Assembly: GCF_001693755.1 (NCBI RefSeq)
Contig: NZ_LYST01000055.1
Coordinates: 62,001-126,000, forward strand
DNA from: Gilliamella sp. wkB171
Lineage (GTDB): Bacteria; Pseudomonadota; Gammaproteobacteria; Enterobacterales; Orbaceae
Length of the DNA stretch: 64,000 nt
Direction of reading: 5' to 3'
The position numbers and the translations under genes are program-made. Each line of letters starts with the position of its first letter. The stretch's first letter is position 1. Positions 49,974 through 61,311 of the stretch are shown here, one piece after another. The notes under the pieces are model-generated. The model ran no database searches and had not been told where the DNA came from. It was given only the letters and a program-made list of their open reading frames with translations.

Positions 49974-52900
49974 GTGGCGATTCAATTTACTAAAGAACGA
50001 GAGCTAGAAATCAACCTGATTAATCAACTGATTCAAGGTGAATCTCAATGGCACTATCGGGATGATTTAACCAATGAAGCAGCTTTATGGCAAAACTTAC
50101 GCAACATTCTTGAAGCGAATAATCGTGCAATATTACGCGGCGTCGCTTTAACGGAGCAAGAGTTTATGCAGGTTAAAACACAGCTGACTTTTATTAGTTT
50201 TTATGAAGCGGCTAAATGGCTTGCTGGTGAAAATGGTATCGCTAAAGTACAAGTACAGCGTGAAGATGCCAGCCTTGGTACAATTCGTTTGAATGTGATT
50301 AATCGCGCCGATGTAGCTGGTGGCAGCACAAGTTATGAAGTAATTAATCAGTTTACCAGCGGTAAGCAGCAAGCTAATGATCGTAACCGTATTTTTGATG
50401 TGACATTGCTGATCAACGGTTTGCCAATGATTCATATTGAACTAAAAAATCGCCAGCACCCTTATATGGATGGCTTCCGTCAGATCAAAAAATACCTAAA
50501 AGAAGGGAAGTTTAAGGGTATTTTTTCTTCAGTGCAGATGTTTGTTGTGAGTAATGGCACCGATACCCGTTATATTGCTTCAGCACTATATTCTCAATTA
50601 AATGAACGCTTTTTATGTAAATGGGTGGATAGCAATAATAAACCTATCACCGACTATTTGGCTTTTGCTAAAGCTGTGCTATCTATTCCACAGGCACATA
50701 AAATTGTCACTCAATATTCTATTACCGACAAAGATAATGAAACGTTAATTTTATTACGACCTTATCAGATCCATGCTATTGAAGCGGTTAAACAGGCTTC
50801 GGCACGACAGCAATCTGGTTATGTATGGCACACTACCGGTTCGGGTAAAACCTTAACCTCTTATAAAGTGGCGTGTAATCTGTTACAGATTCCAGCGATT
50901 GATAAAACCCTATTTATTGTTGATCGCGTCGATCTTGATCAGCAAACGACCAGTTCCTTTACTTCTTATGCTGAATTTGATCCTGTATCAATTGATGAAA
51001 CTGATAATGTCAATGATTTAGTACAGCGACTGGCAAGTGAAGATCGTGGTGTGGTTATTACCACTATTCAAAAGCTTAATTATTTAATGAAGCGCATGGC
51101 AGAAACGAATATTAGCGAACGCAAACAAAAACGCTACGATAAAATAAAATCCCTTAAAGTGGCGTTTATTGTTGATGAGTGTCACCGTGCTGTCACACCA
51201 CGAAAAAAACAGGAACTTGATCGCTGTTTTCAGTATGCGCTATGGTATGGTTTTACTGGTACGCCAATCTTTGCCGAAAATCCACGCGCTGAGTTAGGTG
51301 ATTTAGCAAGAACGACTGAACAACAGTATGGTAAGCGTTTACATGAATACACGGTAAAAGAGGCAATTAACGATCAAGCAGTACTTGGCTTTCAAGTGGA
51401 ATATAAGAGTACTCTTGAAGAAGATGAAATTGATAGAATTATTTGCCATTATCATGCTAACAAAGAGCCGAACCAGTTAAGTACGAAAGAGAAAGAAAAG
51501 CTCATTCCTAGTGAGGTATATGACGACAATAGGCATCGCTTAAAAGTCATTGACTCGATTATCAATAAATCAAAAAGCAAACTTGGTTTTACGACGGAAA
51601 ATGGTGAAGGCAAAGCTTATGGTGCAATTTTAACGGTACCAAGTATCGCTATTGCACAGGAATATTATGATTTGTTTAAACGTGTGATCGCCGGACTTGA
51701 AACCGTCAAAATTAGTGAGCACACACGAAGTATATTGCCAGATTTTCCTAAAGTCGCGATGACATATTCACTCTCTGAAAATGAAGAATCATCAATTCGC
51801 AATCAAGAAAAAATGAAAGAAGCGTTAGTTGATTATAATCAGTGCTATGATACGAACTTTACTCTTGAAACAATTCGTGCCTATAATCAAAATATCAATG
51901 CCAGACTGGCTAGAAAACAAAGCCGGTATCATAGACGAGCTGAACAGATTGATATTATTATTGTGGTCGATAGACTATTAACCGGCTTTGATGCTCCTTG
52001 CATTTCGACTTTATTCATCGACCGGCCTCCAATGCGGCCACATGATATTATTCAGGCATTTTCACGTACTAATCGATTATTTGATCATGGCAAAACCTTT
52101 GGTCAAATTGTCACTTTTCAAACACCCCTTCTCTATCAAGACGCTGTTGAACAAGCATTATTTCTTTACTCTAATGGTGGTGAAAATCATGTTCTTGCCC
52201 CAACCTGGCAAGAAGCGAAAGCCCGTTTACAACGAGCGATAAAAGCGTTACGTAATCTAGTGCCTACACCTGAAGCGACTCATCATCTCACACTAGGTGA
52301 AAAACGGCAATTTGCAAAGCTATACCAGCGTTTTGATAAAGCATTTAACGCGGCATCAGTTTATTTTGATTTTGATATTACTAAGCTCGAAGAAGATTTC
52401 TCTATTACAGAAAGTGAGATAGAAGGCTATCATGGTTTTTATGTTAATGTGCTTGAAGAGCTGCGCGATAATCGTGATGATGACGATGAAGTAGAGCCGT
52501 TAGATATTGAATATGTTCTGCTTACACACCGGATGGAAGAAATTAACTATCGTTATATTCTATCCCTTATTCAGCGTTTTGTACCTAATGCAGAAACAGC
52601 ATCAGGCTTACATTTAGAGGATGATACGCAATATCAAGAAGTCGATAACTATATTCAAACGCTGAGTGAAGAAAATTCAAAACTTGCGGGGCTAATGGAT
52701 ACGCTTTGGCAAAATATTAAGCGTGATCCGGAATCTTACCGTGGTAAAAATATTACTGAGTTGCTGGAACAGATGATCAGTGAAACCATTCAACATTTAG
52801 TAACAAAATTTGCTGAGATTTGGGCGGTTGAGGTGGATAAACTGCGTTTTGTGGTAGATAACTATAACCCAAATCGTAGCAAACAAAATGGTGAGGATGA

Positions 52901-53042
52901 ATTACGAAATACTAGCCATTATGATGTGTATAAGACAAGCACTGAAAACCCTGTACCTAAGTTACGTTATTGGCGTAGCATTAAAGAAGCCTATATGGAA
53001 ATGATGCAAAACAACATTTTACCACTACGTTTAAGGCATTAA
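49974..53042 (+). CDS. hsdR: Type I restriction endonuclease HsdR
   Basis: A 1022-residue motor and nuclease subunit. An N-terminal PD-(D/E)xK nuclease is seen as [20 protein letters not shown] (about residues 140-160). The SF2 translocase has Walker A TTGSGKT, DECHR motif II, the GFTGTPIF motif and [21 protein letters not shown] start at 49974 has AAAGGA upstream and begins the typical nuclease domain. The frame is complete with no interruption, so the system is likely active. Confidence 0.95.
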   Translation: MAIQFTKERELEINLINQLIQGESQWHYRDDLTNEAALWQNLRNILEANNRAILRGVALTEQEFMQVKTQLTFISFYEAAKWLAGENGIAKVQVQREDASLGTIRLNVINRADVAGGSTSYEVINQFTSGKQQANDRNRIFDVTLLINGLPMIHIELKNRQHPYMDGFRQIKKYLKEGKFKGIFSSVQMFVVSNGTDTRYIASALYSQLNERFLCKWVDSNNKPITDYLAFAKAVLSIPQAHKIVTQYSITDKDNETLILLRPYQIHAIEAVKQASARQQSGYVWHTTGSGKTLTSYKVACNLLQIPAIDKTLFIVDRVDLDQQTTSSFTSYAEFDPVSIDETDNVNDLVQRLASEDRGVVITTIQKLNYLMKRMAETNISERKQKRYDKIKSLKVAFIVDECHRAVTPRKKQELDRCFQYALWYGFTGTPIFAENPRAELGDLARTTEQQYGKRLHEYTVKEAINDQAVLGFQVEYKSTLEEDEIDRIICHYHANKEPNQLSTKEKEKLIPSEVYDDNRHRLKVIDSIINKSKSKLGFTTENGEGKAYGAILTVPSIAIAQEYYDLFKRVIAGLETVKISEHTRSILPDFPKVAMTYSLSENEESSIRNQEKMKEALVDYNQCYDTNFTLETIRAYNQNINARLARKQSRYHRRAEQIDIIIVVDRLLTGFDAPCISTLFIDRPPMRPHDIIQAFSRTNRLFDHGKTFGQIVTFQTPLLYQDAVEQALFLYSNGGENHVLAPTWQEAKARLQRAIKALRNLVPTPEATHHLTLGEKRQFAKLYQRFDKAFNAASVYFDFDITKLEEDFSITESEIEGYHGFYVNVLEELRDNRDDDDEVEPLDIEYVLLTHRMEEINYRYILSLIQRFVPNAETASGLHLEDDTQYQEVDNYIQTLSEENSKLAGLMDTLWQNIKRDPESYRGKNITELLEQMISETIQHLVTKFAEIWAVEVDKLRFVVDNYNPNRSKQNGEDELRNTSHYDVYKTSTENPVPKLRYWRSIKEAYMEMMQNNILPLRLRH

Positions 53043-53139
53043 ACCGAGTTCATTGATTAAATCGAGTGGATTATAGGATATTTGTAACAAAAAAGACAAA
53101 GTTGTAGCCGAGTTGTCAAAATAAAAATTAGGATAAGCT

Positions 53140-54312
53140 ATGTTTATCATCGATCGTCAAACTAACCGAATTAGTTCGGTAAATGTAAAGTGTTTTAGTG
53201 AATTAGGATTTACTGAGCGTAAACATTTACAAGAGTGGCTCACCTATCAGTCCGATGCATTAGGTGAAGAGTTACTGATTATTCAAAAGGAGTTTGATGG
53301 TTTTGATGATACCCGTGAACGTTTGGATTTATTAGCACTTGATAAAGATGGTAATTTAGTGATTATTGAAAACAAGCTAGATGACAGTGGTCGTGATGTT
53401 GTCTGGCAAGTGATTAAATATGCCTCTTATTGTGCCAGTTTAACAAAAGGGCAAATTGTTGATATTTATCAGCAATATCTTAATAAGACTCCTTTCCATT
53501 CAGAAACCACAAAACAAGATAAAAAGCCTCAATTGAATGCTGCTGATCGAATTTGTGAATTTCTTGAAATTCCAGATTTAGACGAAGTCAAATTAAACCT
53601 TGGCAATAGTCAGCGTTTGATGTTGGTTGCGGCAAATTTCCGCAAGGAAGTAACGAGTACTGCGTTGTGGTTATTGGGTCAAGGTATTAATATCCAGTGT
53701 TTTAAAGTAACGCCTTATGCACTAAATGAACAACTTTTTCTTGAAATCGATCATATCATTCCAACCCCCGAAGCAAAAGAGCTCATGATTGGGATTAGCG
53801 CTAAAGAAGCAGAAGAAAAGAATACTGAAGTGGTTCTGAAAAATAGGCACTCCATTCGTCGCCAATATTGGGAGCTTACACTTGAAGTTTTCCAAAAAAG
53901 TAGCTGTACACTTTACAATAATATTAGTCCTAGCAAGGATCACTGGCTTTCGGCAGGATCAGGGCTAAGTGGTTGCCCTTACAATCTAATTTTTAGTCAA
54001 AAAGAGTTACGTGTTGAACTGTGGTTAAGTAAGAGCTCCACAGACGAAAATAAATTTCTTTTTGATTATTTATTTAAGATGAAAAATGAAATAGAAAATA
54101 CATTTGGATCACCACTTGAATGGATGCGCTTGGATGATAAAAAGGCTTGCCGAATTCAATTTTCATATAAAGTCGATGGCTATAATAAGGAAGAGTGGCC
54201 TCAATATACACAATGGCATTTGGTGTATATGAGTAAGTTTGAACGTGCTTTTAAAGTACCATTAAAAAAAGCAGCTAATGCGCTTAAACAAGATAGCAAA
54301 AATAAGCTTTAA
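53140..54312 (+). CDS. DUF4268-domain protein with a predicted nuclease fold
   Basis: A 390-residue protein. The N-terminal part has a PD-(D/E)xK-like core, with RLDLLALDKDGNLVIIENKL giving Asp and Glu-x-Lys (about residues 61-80). The C-terminal half (about residues 235-380) matches DUF4268. Such proteins are often found beside restriction systems. It follows hsdR by about 97 bases on the same strand. Its activity is unproven. Confidence 0.75.
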   Translation: MFIIDRQTNRISSVNVKCFSELGFTERKHLQEWLTYQSDALGEELLIIQKEFDGFDDTRERLDLLALDKDGNLVIIENKLDDSGRDVVWQVIKYASYCASLTKGQIVDIYQQYLNKTPFHSETTKQDKKPQLNAADRICEFLEIPDLDEVKLNLGNSQRLMLVAANFRKEVTSTALWLLGQGINIQCFKVTPYALNEQLFLEIDHIIPTPEAKELMIGISAKEAEEKNTEVVLKNRHSIRRQYWELTLEVFQKSSCTLYNNISPSKDHWLSAGSGLSGCPYNLIFSQKELRVELWLSKSSTDENKFLFDYLFKMKNEIENTFGSPLEWMRLDDKKACRIQFSYKVDGYNKEEWPQYTQWHLVYMSKFERAFKVPLKKAANALKQDSKNKL

Positions 54313-54351
54313 TCATGTAATGATATTGGCATCTTATAAAAGGATTTTAAC

Positions 54352-54494
54352 ATGAGCACCGCACAGCATTTTATCAAGCTTGGTTAGAGGTTATTAATAA
54401 TAATAAAGAACTCAATAAGCAAAAACATTTAGATCGCATGACTGATGCTGTGTTAGAAGATTATGCATTAGAAAAATGCATTATATTTTTATAA
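54352..54494 (+). pseudogene. Short frameshifted fragment after the DUF4268 gene
   Basis: An AAGGA precedes ATG 54352, but that frame stops after 11 codons. A second frame reads on from about base 54357 as HRTAFYQAWLEVINNN and ends with LEDYALEKCIIFL. It looks like a gene start broken by one frameshift. I do not recognise the family. Confidence 0.45.
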
Positions 54495-54516
54495 TGCATC
54501 ATGTTACTAAAGGAAT

Positions 54517-54830
54517 TTATTCTGCTAGTAACTTTTTAAATTGTGTAGTCTTAGCATCAAGCACAACACAACTATTTCCTTTAACTTTCAAATTATTAAT
54601 AAGTACGTCATGTTTTGGTTCATCAAAATCGTAAATCGAACTATTTATAAAATCCTGATATGTTCTGGGTGGGCAAAATAGGACATTTGAAGATATATTA
54701 AATAATTTTTCTCCCTTTAAATGATAGATATTTGGGTCATCAGATGATTTGTAAGGCCCCAATACGTTATCACTAAATTACATCTTTAGGATAAATATTT
54801 TTGTCTCTAAAACCGTATAAAACCACTCTT
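54517..54830 (-). pseudogene. Decayed gene remnant, unknown family
   Basis: An 81-codon open frame (54517-54762) lacks any ATG and could start only at TTG. Upstream, after a stop, the same and a neighbouring frame continue with protein-like sequence (RDKNIYPKDVI, then FSDNVLGPYKSSDDPN), which suggests a longer gene broken by frameshift and stop. The C-terminal part includes LFCPPRTYQDFINSS. Not recognised. Confidence 0.4.
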
Positions 54831-55354
54831 CAACTATATTTTAATTGCATCAAATCAAGTTGAAAATTTAATTTTATATTATTAATTTGGTGATTATTTT
54901 ATTTACACTAACTATAATACATTTAATAAAAATCAATTAGTAAGTGATTATTTATATAAAAAGTTAAGGGTGATATTTAAATTGATCACAACTAAAACAT
55001 ATTTTTGATATAGATTTGCAAATTGAAACTGGCACTAATTTTGCATATTTTTATTTGTTTGGCGGTATCTAACTTTTGTTGCGTTAATGTTAGCAGTCAT
55101 TTCAATTAAAAATGGTGTGTTAATGTAAATGCCTATGTCACACGTTGATTTTAATTATGGTGCTTTTTGCACTATATCTGTGCGGAAGATGGTAAAAATA
55201 TGGATTTAATCAAGATTAAATTTTTTTGTTGTAAGAACTAAAATTAAGATATTTTATCAAATTTGTATATTAAAGATATCAAAAATACGATGCTCTTAAC
55301 TTTTTTTACGTGTGACAAAATAGGTTTAATATAGTTGATAGTTAGGATGATTTT
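54831..55354. other. Long intergenic region upstream of dppA
   Basis: About 520 very AT-rich bases. It should hold the dppA promoter and leader. GTGC-TTTTT-GCAC at 55160-55172 is a short hairpin. No full CRP palindrome, RNA gene or reading frame is convincing. Confidence 0.45.
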
Positions 55355-56968
55355 ATGAGAAATATAAGTAAATATAAACGAAAATTTTTATTGAGTGCTG
55401 CGCTAATAACGTTGCTCACCAGTGCACAATCGTATGCTGATGGAACGTTAGTTTATTGTGCAGAAGCTTCACCTGAAACATTTAATCCACAGCTTGTGAC
55501 AAGCGGTATTTCGATGGATGCGGGTGCAGTTCCTGTTTATAATCGTTTGGTGGAATTTAAATTAGGTACTACCGAAATTGAACCTTCTTTAGCTAAATCT
55601 TGGGATATTAGCCAAGATGGTCTAACTTATACTTTTCATTTACGTGATGATGTTAAATGGCATAACAGTAAAGAATTTAAACCAACCCGAAATTTAAATG
55701 CTGATGATGTTGTTTTTACATTTATGCGACAAAAGGATAAAAATCATCCTTATAACAAAGTTTCTGGTGGTCAATATGTTTACTTTGAAAGTATGGGATT
55801 ACCAGATTTAATTAAAGAGATTAGAAAGGTTGATGATCATACAGTCGTATTTGAGTTGAGCAAACAAGAAGCGCCTTTTTTAGCCGATTTAGCGATGTCT
55901 TTCGCTTCAATTTTATCAGCGGAATATGCCGATGCTATGCTTAAAAATGGCACACCAGAAAAAATCGATTTACTACCTATTGGAACAGGTCCGTTTACTT
56001 TTGTTCAATATCAAAAAGATTCAAGAATCCTTTATAAAGCGAATCCAGATTATTTTGGTCCTAAAGCTAAACTAGATCGTTTAGTTTTTTCAATTACACC
56101 TGATGCTGCAATGCGTTATGCTAAGTTACAAAAAGGAGAGTGTCACGCAATGCCATTTCCAAATGTAGCGGATATTGAGCGAATGAAATCAGATAATAAC
56201 ATTGTTGTTAAAGAAATGGCGGGGACTAATATTGGCTATTTATCCTACAATATGGATAAACCACCATTAGATAATTTAAAAGTTCGTCAAGCTCTAAATA
56301 TGGCTGTCAACAAAGATGCGATCATTAAAGCTGTATTTCAAGGTGCAGCTGAACCAGCTAAAAACTTTATTCCACCATCAATGTGGGGTTATAACGATGC
56401 TGTAAAAGATTATCCTTATGATCCTGCACAAGCAAAAGAATTATTAAAATCAGCCGGATTAGAGAACGGGTTTACTTTAAATTTATGGGCGATGCCGGTG
56501 CAACGTCCATATAATCCTAATGCACGTCGTATGGCTGAAATGATTCAAGCGGATTGGGCTAAAATTGGTGTAACTGCTAAAATTGTCAGTTATGAATGGG
56601 GCGAGTATTTATCTCGTATTCGTAATGGTGAACATGATGCAGTATTAATGGGATGGTCGGGAGATAATGGCGATCCTGATAACTTTTATTCTGTTTTGAT
56701 GAGTTGCGATGCGGTTAAATCAGGCCAAAATTATTCACATTGGTGTTATAAACCATTCGATGATTTATTACAACAAGCTCGAATTGAACCAAATCATGAA
56801 AAACGGGTTGAGCTCTATAAACAAGCACAAGTTGAGATGCATGACCAAGCACCAGCATTAATGATTGCTCACTCAATGGTTTATATGCCGATACGTAAAG
56901 AGGTTAAAGGCTATATAATGGATCCTTTAGCATTACATAACTTCAACCAAGTTGCTCTTGAAAAATAG
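55355..56968 (+). CDS. dppA: Dipeptide-binding periplasmic protein DppA
   Basis: A 537-residue periplasmic binding protein (SBP family 5) for dipeptides, and haem in some species. The signal peptide ends at Ala28 (SYADGT). The mature protein starts LVYCAEASPETFNPQ, has YTFHLRDDVKWH and ends close to E. coli DppA, with a cysteine pair in LMSCDAVKSGQNYSHWC. It is the first gene of dppABCDF. Spacing to dppB (about 147 bases) leaves room for transcript processing or attenuation. Confidence 0.95.
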   Translation: MRNISKYKRKFLLSAALITLLTSAQSYADGTLVYCAEASPETFNPQLVTSGISMDAGAVPVYNRLVEFKLGTTEIEPSLAKSWDISQDGLTYTFHLRDDVKWHNSKEFKPTRNLNADDVVFTFMRQKDKNHPYNKVSGGQYVYFESMGLPDLIKEIRKVDDHTVVFELSKQEAPFLADLAMSFASILSAEYADAMLKNGTPEKIDLLPIGTGPFTFVQYQKDSRILYKANPDYFGPKAKLDRLVFSITPDAAMRYAKLQKGECHAMPFPNVADIERMKSDNNIVVKEMAGTNIGYLSYNMDKPPLDNLKVRQALNMAVNKDAIIKAVFQGAAEPAKNFIPPSMWGYNDAVKDYPYDPAQAKELLKSAGLENGFTLNLWAMPVQRPYNPNARRMAEMIQADWAKIGVTAKIVSYEWGEYLSRIRNGEHDAVLMGWSGDNGDPDNFYSVLMSCDAVKSGQNYSHWCYKPFDDLLQQARIEPNHEKRVELYKQAQVEMHDQAPALMIAHSMVYMPIRKEVKGYIMDPLALHNFNQVALEK

Positions 56969-57115
56969 CATTCCTAGCGATTAACCTCTATTATGCGGTT
57001 AATCGCTGCGTTGGGTTTTACCTAATTTAATATTATCAATATATTATTTTATAACAATAAAAAGTTTATCTATTTGATAGACAATAATTTAGAAGCAATA
57101 CTTAAGAGCCACTAC

Positions 57116-58132
57116 ATGTTTCGATTTCTTTTAAAGCGGTTAGGTATACTTATTCCGACTTTTATCAGTATTACACTACTGACTTTTATTTTTGTTCACC
57201 TTATTCCCGGTGATCCCATTACCGTTCTTGCCGGAGAACGAGGTTTATCGCCAGAACGTCATGCCGAATTAATGACTCAATTAGGTTTAGATAAACCGCT
57301 ATATGAGCAATATTTTCAATACATTATTGGAATGTTGCATGGTGATTTAGGGATCTCGTTTAAAAGCCAAATTCCAGTTTGGGAGGAATTTGTTCCTCGA
57401 TTTAAAGCAACTTTTGAGCTTGGATTTTGTGCGATGCTGTTTGCAATTAGTTTTGGGATTCCAATTGGCGTGCTTGCGGCAGTGAAACGTGGATCAATAT
57501 TTGATCACACAGCTATAGGTTTGTCTTTAACGGGATATTCCATGCCGATTTTTTGGTGGGGAATGATGCTTATTATGTTGGTCTCTGTACACTTAAATTT
57601 AACCCCAGTATCAGGTCGTGTCAGCGACATGCTTTTTTTAGATGAAAGTCAACCTTTAACCGGATTTATGTTAATTGATACTTTTTTATGGGGAGAAAAG
57701 GAAGATTTTATTGATGCTGTTACTCACTTAATTTTACCATCCATTGTATTAGGTACTATCCCATTAGCAGTAATTGTGCGTATGACCCGTTCTTCTATGT
57801 TAGAAGTGTTGAGTGAAGACTATATCCGAACAGCACGAGCGAAAGGAGTTAGCAGACTGCGAATCATTCTTATCCATGCGTTACGTAATGCGATGATTCC
57901 TGTAATTACCGTTATCGGTTTACAAGTTGGTTCGATGCTTGCTGGCGCAATATTGACCGAAACTGTCTTTTCATGGCCGGGAATTGGTCGTTGGTTAATT
58001 GAAGCACTACAACGTCGAGATTACCCTGTTGTACAAAGTGGTGTTTTGATTGTTGCTGGCATGATTATTTTGGTGAATTTATTGGTTGATATGTTGTACG
58101 GTGTTATCAATCCCCGTATAAGACATAAATAA
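57116..58132 (+). CDS. dppB: Dipeptide ABC transporter permease DppB
   Basis: A 338-residue inner-membrane permease with about six helices and the ABC-coupling motif (EDYIRTARAKGVSRLRIILIHALRN). ATG 57116 aligns with E. coli DppB (339 residues); the longer open frame upstream from 57074 adds non-homologous residues. dppC starts 14 bases later. Confidence 0.96.
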   Translation: MFRFLLKRLGILIPTFISITLLTFIFVHLIPGDPITVLAGERGLSPERHAELMTQLGLDKPLYEQYFQYIIGMLHGDLGISFKSQIPVWEEFVPRFKATFELGFCAMLFAISFGIPIGVLAAVKRGSIFDHTAIGLSLTGYSMPIFWWGMMLIMLVSVHLNLTPVSGRVSDMLFLDESQPLTGFMLIDTFLWGEKEDFIDAVTHLILPSIVLGTIPLAVIVRMTRSSMLEVLSEDYIRTARAKGVSRLRIILIHALRNAMIPVITVIGLQVGSMLAGAILTETVFSWPGIGRWLIEALQRRDYPVVQSGVLIVAGMIILVNLLVDMLYGVINPRIRHK

Positions 58133-58146
58133 GAGTGTGTTTACAG

Positions 58147-59070
58147 ATGAATAAACAGGTTATTACTGAAGCCACTAATGAGCAAGACACTAGTTTGGTG
58201 GTACCTCAACCATTAACCCCTTTACGTGAATTTTGGTTTTATTTTTCACAAAATAAAGGGGCTTTAGTTGGTTTGATCTTTATTGCGATTGTTATATTAC
58301 TTGCTATTTTGGCTAATTTTATTGCGCCGCATTCACCTTCTGAACAATTTAGAGATGCATTATTAGCGCCCCCAGTTTGGATGGATGGCGGGAGTTGGCA
58401 ATTTATTTTAGGCACTGATGATGTGGGTCGAGATATCTTATCTAGACTTATTTATGGCGCCCGTTTATCGCTACTAGTTGGTTGTTTGGTTGTTATTATT
58501 TCGCTGATTTTAGGGATTACATTGGGATTGATTGCGGGTTATGTTGGTGGCTTTGTCGATAATATAATTATGCGTGCTGTCGATATCATGCTTGCCTTAC
58601 CTAGCTTATTACTTGCACTTGTTTTAGTTGCAATATTTGGCCCATCTATTGTTAATGCTTCAATGGCATTAGCATTTGTCGCATTACCACATTATGTCCG
58701 TTTAACGCGGGGAGCGGCGTTAGCTGAAATTAATAAAGATTATGTTATTGCTTCCCGTGTTGCCGGCGCTGGCGCCTTACGGCAGATGTTTATAAATATT
58801 TTACCAAACTGTTTAGCACCATTAATTGTTCAAGCTTCATTAGGATTTTCTAATGCAATTTTAGATATGGCAGCATTAGGCTTTTTGGGAATGGGAGCAC
58901 AGCCACCAACACCTGAATGGGGGACAATGCTTGCTGATGTATTGCAATTTGCACAATCTGCATGGTGGGTAGTTACCTTCCCAGGTTTAGTCATTTTAAT
59001 GACAGTGTTAGCTTTTAACTTAATGGGCGACGGTTTGCGAGATGCGCTTGATCCCAAATTGAAACAGTAA
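58147..59070 (+). CDS. dppC: Dipeptide ABC transporter permease DppC
   Basis: A 307-residue permease partner of DppB. It shows [25 protein letters not shown], the coupling loop [26 protein letters not shown] and a very conserved C-terminus ([17 protein letters not shown]). ATG 58147 is preferred over GTG 58135 by comparison with the E. coli protein. Confidence 0.96.
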   Translation: MNKQVITEATNEQDTSLVVPQPLTPLREFWFYFSQNKGALVGLIFIAIVILLAILANFIAPHSPSEQFRDALLAPPVWMDGGSWQFILGTDDVGRDILSRLIYGARLSLLVGCLVVIISLILGITLGLIAGYVGGFVDNIIMRAVDIMLALPSLLLALVLVAIFGPSIVNASMALAFVALPHYVRLTRGAALAEINKDYVIASRVAGAGALRQMFINILPNCLAPLIVQASLGFSNAILDMAALGFLGMGAQPPTPEWGTMLADVLQFAQSAWWVVTFPGLVILMTVLAFNLMGDGLRDALDPKLKQ

Positions 59071-59083
59071 TGGAGATTCAGTC

Positions 59084-60061
59084 ATGGCACTATTAGAAGT
59101 AAAAGAATTATCTGTTCAATTTGGTGGATTTAAAGCGGTAGATTACATTAGTTATGATGTTGAACAAGGACAAGTGGTTGGCATTGTAGGAGAATCAGGA
59201 TCAGGAAAATCAGTGAGTTCACTAGCCATAATGGGATTAATTGATTATCCGGGTAAAGTTAATGCAAATGCATTACACTTTGACGGTAAAGATCTTCAAC
59301 AGATATCAGCTAAAATGCGTCGTAATATTGTGGGTGCAGATGTGGCGATGATCTTTCAAGATCCAATGACAAGTTTAAATCCGTGTTTTACCATAGGTTA
59401 TCAAATCATTGAAACACTAAAAATCCATCAAGGCGGTAGGAAAAAAGCACTCAAAGCAAGAGCAATTGAGTTACTTAAATTAGTCGGTATTCCTGATGCT
59501 GAAAATCGACTCAATGTTTATCCTCATCAGTTATCTGGTGGGATGAGTCAGCGAGTAATGATTGCAATAGCGATTGCATGTAATCCCAAACTGTTAATTG
59601 CTGATGAACCAACCACAGCACTGGATGTAACAATTCAAGGACAAATTATTGAGTTATTGCTTGATTTGCAACGCAAAAATAATATGGCATTAGTTCTCAT
59701 TACTCATGATTTGGCCTTAGTTTCAGAGGCTGCGCAAAAAATTATTGTCATGTATGCTGGACAGGTGGTTGAAATAGGTGATGCGGAGATCATTTTTAAA
59801 GTTCCACTACACCCTTACACACAAGCACTATTACGCTCTCTTCCTGAATTTACTCAAGATAAACAGCGGTTAGCATCGTTAGCAGGTGTTGTTCCGGGGA
59901 AATATGATCGGCCAATGGGCTGTTTACTTAATCCTCGATGTCCTTATGCTACCGAACGTTGTTATACTGAGGAGCCTGCATTAATAAGTTATTCTGAAAC
60001 TAGGCAAGTAAAATGTCATTACCCACTATCGAGCGAAGGAATACCACAATATGAACAATAA
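59084..60061 (+). CDS. dppD: Dipeptide ABC transporter ATPase DppD
   Basis: A 325-residue ATPase. Walker A is GESGSGKS, the Q-loop is [10 protein letters not shown], the signature is LSGGMSQR and Walker B is [12 protein letters not shown]. The C-terminal region has the oligopeptide-transporter cysteines ([14 protein letters not shown]), which bind an iron-sulfur cluster in relatives. It overlaps dppF by 11 bases. Confidence 0.96.
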   Translation: MALLEVKELSVQFGGFKAVDYISYDVEQGQVVGIVGESGSGKSVSSLAIMGLIDYPGKVNANALHFDGKDLQQISAKMRRNIVGADVAMIFQDPMTSLNPCFTIGYQIIETLKIHQGGRKKALKARAIELLKLVGIPDAENRLNVYPHQLSGGMSQRVMIAIAIACNPKLLIADEPTTALDVTIQGQIIELLLDLQRKNNMALVLITHDLALVSEAAQKIIVMYAGQVVEIGDAEIIFKVPLHPYTQALLRSLPEFTQDKQRLASLAGVVPGKYDRPMGCLLNPRCPYATERCYTEEPALISYSETRQVKCHYPLSSEGIPQYEQ

Positions 60062-61037
60062 TATGGAAAATAACGAATTATTGCTTGATGCCCGAAACTT
60101 GAAAAAATATTACCATGTTAAAACTGGTTTTTTTTCTGAACCTAAACAAGTTAAGGCTGTTGATGGTGTATCTTTTACTTTAAGTAAAGCTAAAACACTC
60201 GCAATTGTTGGTGAATCAGGCTGTGGCAAATCCTCATTAGCAAGATTATTGACAATGATTGAAAAACCCACATCGGGAGAACTTTATTTTAAAGATCAGA
60301 ATCTTTTAGATAATGATCTCAAAGCGCAAAAATTGCGTCGACAAAAGATTCAAATTGTTTTCCAAAATCCATACTCATCATTGAATCCACGCAAAAAAAT
60401 TGGCTCTATTCTAGAAGAGCCACTCATTATCAATACGGATTTAACTGCAAGTGATCGTAAAGCAAAAGTGTTAGCAATGATGCAAAAAGTTGGATTAAAG
60501 GAAGAGTTTTATAACCGTTATCCACATATGTTTTCAGGCGGACAGCGACAACGTATTGCTATCGCAAGGGGATTAATGCTTGATCCTGAAATCGTGGTTG
60601 CTGACGAACCTGTTTCTGCATTAGATGTTTCTGTGCGTGCACAAGTGTTAAATTTGATGATGGATCTACAGCAAGAACTCGGTTTATCTTATATTTTTAT
60701 CTCTCATGATCTTTCTGTTGTTGAACATATTGCTGATGAAGTTATGGTGATGTATTTAGGTCGCTGTGTTGAACAAGGACAAAAAGATGAAATCTATGGT
60801 AATCCTGAACATCCATACACGCAGGCATTATTATCAGCAACACCGAGATTAAATCTCGATCTTAGACGTGAAAGGATTAAATTAGAAGGAGAATTACCAA
60901 GCCCACTTAATCCTCCTTTAGGTTGTGCTTTCAACGCTCGATGCCGTTTAGCGTTTTCACGTTGCACAACTGAGCAACCGCAACTTATTAATTATAACGG
61001 ACATAAAATTGCGTGTTTTTGTACAGAAAAAAGATAA
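60051..61037 (+). CDS. dppF: Dipeptide ABC transporter ATPase DppF
   Basis: A 328-residue ATPase that pairs with DppD. Walker A is GESGCGKS, the Q-loop is [11 protein letters not shown], the signature is FSGGQRQR and Walker B is [12 protein letters not shown]-terminal cysteines (CAFNARC) match the oligopeptide class. The start is ATG 60051 or 60063. It is the last gene of the operon. Confidence 0.96.
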   Translation: MNNNMENNELLLDARNLKKYYHVKTGFFSEPKQVKAVDGVSFTLSKAKTLAIVGESGCGKSSLARLLTMIEKPTSGELYFKDQNLLDNDLKAQKLRRQKIQIVFQNPYSSLNPRKKIGSILEEPLIINTDLTASDRKAKVLAMMQKVGLKEEFYNRYPHMFSGGQRQRIAIARGLMLDPEIVVADEPVSALDVSVRAQVLNLMMDLQQELGLSYIFISHDLSVVEHIADEVMVMYLGRCVEQGQKDEIYGNPEHPYTQALLSATPRLNLDLRRERIKLEGELPSPLNPPLGCAFNARCRLAFSRCTTEQPQLINYNGHKIACFCTEKR

Positions 61038-61041
61038 TAAA

Positions 61042-61063
61042 GGTGACAGTGAATTCTGTCACC
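61042..61063 (+). terminator. Possible terminator after dppF
   Basis: GGTGACAG and CTGTCACC form a perfect 8-bp stem with a TGAATT loop directly after the dppF stop. There is no T-run after it, so it may be an mRNA-stabilising hairpin rather than a terminator. Confidence 0.4.
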
Positions 61064-61311
61064 GTATACTGTAATAAATCTATTTATTGTATTGTTTAAT
61101 GATATAAACATGTTGTTGGTAAAAGTCATAAATTAACAGCTAATAATCAGCGAACTAGCAATTTAATACATAAGAAAGCAGTAGCATATCCCAATATTTT
61201 GTATAATTTTCACCTCTTTCCTGATAACAAATTGTGATATTTATGGTTTTGTGTTAGTTTCATAGTCATCACTTACATAAAAATAGGTATTGGTTTATCC
61301 AAGGTTTACTT

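Noticed and set aside
45866..54830. tRNA-Phe as the attachment site of an integrated island
   Set aside because: No integrase gene and no second copy of the tRNA 3' end were found up to dppA.
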